A DNA stretch of 64,000 nucleotides. Origin: Yponomeuta sedellus. Lineage: Eukaryota > Arthropoda > Insecta > Lepidoptera > Yponomeutidae. Below are positions 61,126 through 64,000 of this stretch, in pieces. Within the stretch, counting starts at the first letter, position 1. Every line of letters starts with the position of its first letter. The DNA is taken from positions 24,007,311 through 24,071,310 of the forward strand of contig OW203727.1 in NCBI GenBank assembly GCA_934045075.1, read 5' to 3'. The notes under the pieces were generated by a model. That model did no database searches. It was not told the DNA's origin and was given only the letters and a program-made list of their open reading frames with translations. The position numbers and the translations under genes were made by a program.

Positions 61126-61800
61126 ATGAGCTCCGCTGTATACCATACCCAAAATAAATGATTCCCGTCTTTGCGACATCGCGGGTCAAAAATCAAAGGC
61201 TAGCATAAGCCTAGCACACTTTATGCGTACACTGCGTACACTTTAACCTATAGCATATGCCTACCCAGTTCTTTCGCAAGCGGCGTGTGTGAAATCAGTG
61301 GTCATTGAACGTGTATAAACCGAGGCTTATGAAGCTGATAGATTGATGCGTCAAAGGAAAAAGACGAGACCTCGTTATGAAAATGCTTAGAATTTGATTA
61401 GGAAACACGCCCTTGGTAGAGTTAATTCACAGATGAGTATTCACTTACTTGGTCGTGATATAAGAAATCAACTATACAAGATATTACACAATCCAATAGT
61501 AAGTATCGCCTTACAATAACCGAAAGTAATCTATTTAATATTGTAATGAAGCGACGTTTATTTGAAAACCTGTAGCCGTATCGATGTTTATTATGTTAAC
61601 ATTTGGAAGCGTGACCTTAAAAGTCAAAGCTTTTAAGTCATTTTAGGCCGACGTTAAAGGCCATCTTCGTATTATAATATTACCTCGGCATTCTTGTTAT
61701 AAATACTTTTCCGAAGTAGGCAAGATATCGTCATCGAAGTAGTAGATTAGATATTTTGAACAGTATGCTTTTATAGGAAATTAGATATAATTTAGTAGAT
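61126..61800. other. No recognised feature
   Basis: AT-rich; no gene or repeat match seen. Confidence 0.4.
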
Positions 61801-61802
61801 AT

Positions 61803-62030
61803 CTTCTTCTTCAGGCTATATTATGTAGTCCACTGCTGGACATAGCCCTCCCCTAATAAGCGCCATAGCGTCCTGTCTTCAGCTTGCCGCATCCAGCAAC
61901 TGCCGGCAGTTTTTCGTAGATCGTCATCCCACCTGGTCGGAGGGCGTCCTACACTACGTTTGCCGAGTCGCGGTCTCCACTCAAGAACACGTTTACTCCA
62001 ACGGTTGTCGGTTCTTCGCGAGAGATATAT
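61803..62030 (-). pseudogene. Non-LTR retrotransposon C-terminal fragment
   Basis: Conceptual SRRTDNRWSKRVLEWRP, RLGKRSVGRPPTRWDDDLRK, TAGSCWMRQAEDRTLW and the LINE terminus. Same family as 7063-7488; truncated at about 62030 by a TATATA run. Confidence 0.75.
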
Positions 62031-62575
62031 ATATATAAACACCTCTTTGCACACTTGGTTGATCCAGCCACGACCCCGTGAATTGCTGACTCCGCCTTTT
62101 GCACCGAATAACTTTGCTCCAGCCGCTTATTTCTCGGGTGTAATGGCAACGTCGCTGTCTATTATGCGATGTTGCCAAACATATTCGTCGAAAAATACGT
62201 ATACTCTATATATTTTTTCTAACAACTTTATGCCAAAGTGGATCCGTAACGGCCAATTGTTTTAAATGCACTGAGACTTTGTGGCTCCGAATATATTTCA
62301 AAAATCAATTACTTGTGTTGGTCCATTTATGTACTCGTACCTCCAGTAATACTTATGTTGATCCGAATAGGTACCGATGCCGTAACGGTCAACAATCAAT
62401 TCTAATACCTACGTTGATCTAGATATTTTATATTCGCAATGCTCCTTGCATTCATTGTAAGATCCGCATCGGTTATAACGGTGGAGGTACGGGGGGAGCA
62501 CCGCACCTGTGACCGTACAACGCACCCCGCGCCCTTTAGCCTCGCGTAATTTCCTATTGAGTTAAATATGTCAAT
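62031..62575. other. No recognised gene
   Basis: A GC-rich block at 62455-62550 ('ggtggaggtacggggggagc') stands out but matches nothing I know. Overlapping minus frames at 61949-62178 lack domains. Confidence 0.35.
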
Positions 62576-62577
62576 AG

Positions 62578-62659
62578 TTTTGTTAAAACTCGGACAAGTT
62601 CCACAATTCCCTATTGTGTTATAATTTTAATTGTGGAACTTGTCTCAGTTTTAACAAAA
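62578..62659. repeat. 31-bp near-perfect hairpin
   Basis: Arms 62578-62608 and 62629-62659 ('ttttgttaaaact' / 'agttttaacaaaa', 'ggacaagttccacaatt' / its near complement) around a 20-base loop. Confidence 0.85.
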
Positions 62660-63117
62660 ATATAGACATATTTTTTGACAGTACAAATCCCGAAACTAAA
62701 TATCCGTGCCTTTATTCCCTACGAGATGAACTCTTGGGATCGCACATTATGAGTACAAATAATGTGCCACATGTAGACTCAGACCAAGTTATAATAAAGA
62801 GAAATTATGGTTTATTCTAAAGGAATATTTTAAGTAATTATGTTTCCGATGTAACCGTTTGTTTTTTTAAATAAATAAATAACATTTTTTATATATTTTT
62901 TTAATGAAAATGATGGATAAATAAAAGCGAAATAGCTGATTTTTTAAAGTTGGTTACATATTATGAAAAATCTCTTTACGAGATGATTAAGATGATCCTT
63001 TGCGAGTTACCATTGCCTTTTTTCTCTTTTAAAAGTCAACACTCACTTTATCATTTAAAAAAATGAAAATAAAATCTTTTTCAATCAACATAAAGTTTTT
63101 TATTCGAAATCAACAAA
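62660..63117. other. No recognised gene
   Basis: The plus frame ending at 62820 (68 codons) spans the hairpin arm and has no recognised domain. The rest is AT-rich. Confidence 0.35.
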
Positions 63118-63225
63118 TTAAATATAAGCACTTTTATCGTCGTCCACTGCTTCTTCAGTTACTCCACTCTGCTGTAGTTGCTCCTCTGTAATTGTTGATT
63201 CTTCATTCATTCTAGTTCGTTGTAA
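63118..63225 (-). other. Possible 3'-terminal exon, unknown protein
   Basis: Minus-strand frame ends ...TEEQLQQSGVTEEAVDDDK SAYI then TAA at 63118-63120, with AATAAA at 63104-63099. The acidic C-terminus and tight poly(A) signal look gene-like, but the upstream exon cannot be identified. Related peptide-coding repeats follow at 63225-63300 and, on the other strand, 63430-63480. Confidence 0.3.
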
Positions 63226-63660
63226 CCGGTGCGTCGTCGTCCACTGGTTCATCACTTACTCCACTCTTCTGTAGCTATTGCGTTGTCATTCAGTGAATCA
63301 TGTCATTCAGTGAAAGACAACGCAACAGTCACACAGGAGTGGACAGACTGGTAAACCAATGGAGGACTGGAGTGCGATGCAGTGGATACTGCAGAGTGCG
63401 GTGAGTGAGGAACAAGTGAAAGAGTACATGACAACGCTACAGCTAAAGCAGAGTGGAGTGAGTGATGAACCAGTCTTCACTCGCTGCACTTCGCTTTCGT
63501 CGTTATTTCATCCCTTGTTTGACCAATCGCTCCATTCTGCTGTGGTTATTGCAGCACCATCCACTGGTTCTTTTCTCATGGTATTTTCTCTATACGATGC
63601 GTCCTCCACTGGTAATGCGCTGGCTGCTGTCCACCGTAGTCGATCGTAGCTAGACATTAT
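63225..63660. repeat. Inverted and repeated coding-like segment
   Basis: 'cattcagtgaatcatgtcat' region is a palindrome centre: 'ttgcgttgtcattcagtgaa' pairs with 'tcattcagtgaaagacaacg'. The peptide motif QKSGVSDEPV is encoded on the minus strand near 63245-63275 and LKQSGVSDEPV on the plus strand near 63443-63475. A fold-back duplication of a small coding segment. Confidence 0.55.
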
Positions 63661-63734
63661 AATGTAATTGTAGCCAGTGTGCTAGCACTTTTTGCGTTTC
63701 ACATTTTTGCTACTGTTCCAATTCCATACAAATT

Positions 63735-63785
63735 GAAGTTAACGTTAACGCGATCGAAGCGTAAGAAAACTCGCACTCAGTACAA
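63735..63785. repeat. Family D MITE relic
   Basis: 'gttaacgttaacgcgatcga' and 'gaaaactcgcactcagtaca' match the right arm of family D. Confidence 0.6.
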
Positions 63786-64000
63786 AGTAGTATAGTAGCC
63801 CGAACTTGCCAATGAGGAAGCCCTTAGCAAATGCTGCGCCCTGATTGGCCCATTTAAATTGGATCAACAACTGCTCGAACGCAAAAAGGTGGATTTGTAT
63901 AAAAAACTCATAATTATTATTATTACTCATCGTGACATTTGTGGCTCCGAACGGAGCTACATATTTATGGTCAGCTTGCATTGGATCAACAAAAGACACC
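63786..64000. other. No recognised feature
   Basis: The minus frame running off the window edge has no recognised domain. A small hairpin 'gtggctccgaacggagctac' lies at 63940-63960. Confidence 0.4.

Noticed and set aside
1..64000. CRISPR array, ribosomal operon or prokaryotic operon structure
   Set aside because: No regularly spaced direct repeats with unique spacers and no rRNA sequence beyond 5S-derived SINE heads; splice-containing genes and retroelements show an insect nuclear genome.

Overview
This 64 kb window looks like a lepidopteran (moth or butterfly) nuclear segment. The reasons are its AT-rich base composition, a very dense load of insect-type short interspersed repeats (tRNA-like, 5S-like and fold-back families), recurring fragments of one non-LTR retrotransposon, a BEL/Pao element, and a small RR-1 cuticular protein gene whose first intron falls after the third codon. 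The species cannot be named from sequence alone.

Layout. From 1 to about 38.6 kb I find no convincing host gene. This part is a mosaic of short repeats. Family A is a tRNA-like cloverleaf flanked by inverted repeats (about 15 copies). Family B is a 5S rRNA-derived SINE. Families T, H, E and R are other tRNA-like SINEs. Family D is a MITE with ~200-bp terminal inverted repeats. There are also LINE carboxyl-terminal fragments, fold-back elements and isolated perfect hairpins. From 38635 to 45083 lies a complete, apparently recent BEL/Pao LTR retrotransposon on the minus strand: 199-bp LTRs differing by one base, TACCC target duplication, and an intact 1743-residue gag-pol. About 450 bp beyond it is the promoter (TATA box plus TCAGT initiator) of a three-exon RR-1 cuticular protein gene (45529 to about 49850, plus strand), whose second intron is full of repeats.

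The most interesting object is at 50037-60933. A 10,885-bp segment is bounded by imperfect ~25-30 bp terminal inverted repeats beginning CACAG and by a perfect 6-bp direct repeat, TGACTG. Inside are two minus-strand genes with about 70 bp between them. One is an uninterrupted 803-codon ORF resembling CACTA/CMC-type (Tnp2-like) DDE transposases. The other is an eight-exon gene for a 502-residue protein with an N-terminal SAM domain, resembling the SAMD3-like family. Both ends carry AT-rich, degenerate ~170-bp subterminal repeats, as CACTA-type elements often do. I interpret the whole as one large DNA transposon carrying a transposase and a SAM-domain companion gene, later invaded by SINEs and microsatellites.

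From 60.9 kb to the end there are LINE and SINE fragments, a hairpin and a small repeated acidic-peptide segment, but no gene I can identify. No CRISPR array, rRNA operon or convincing functional tRNA gene is present; the tRNA-like loci are all parts of repeats.
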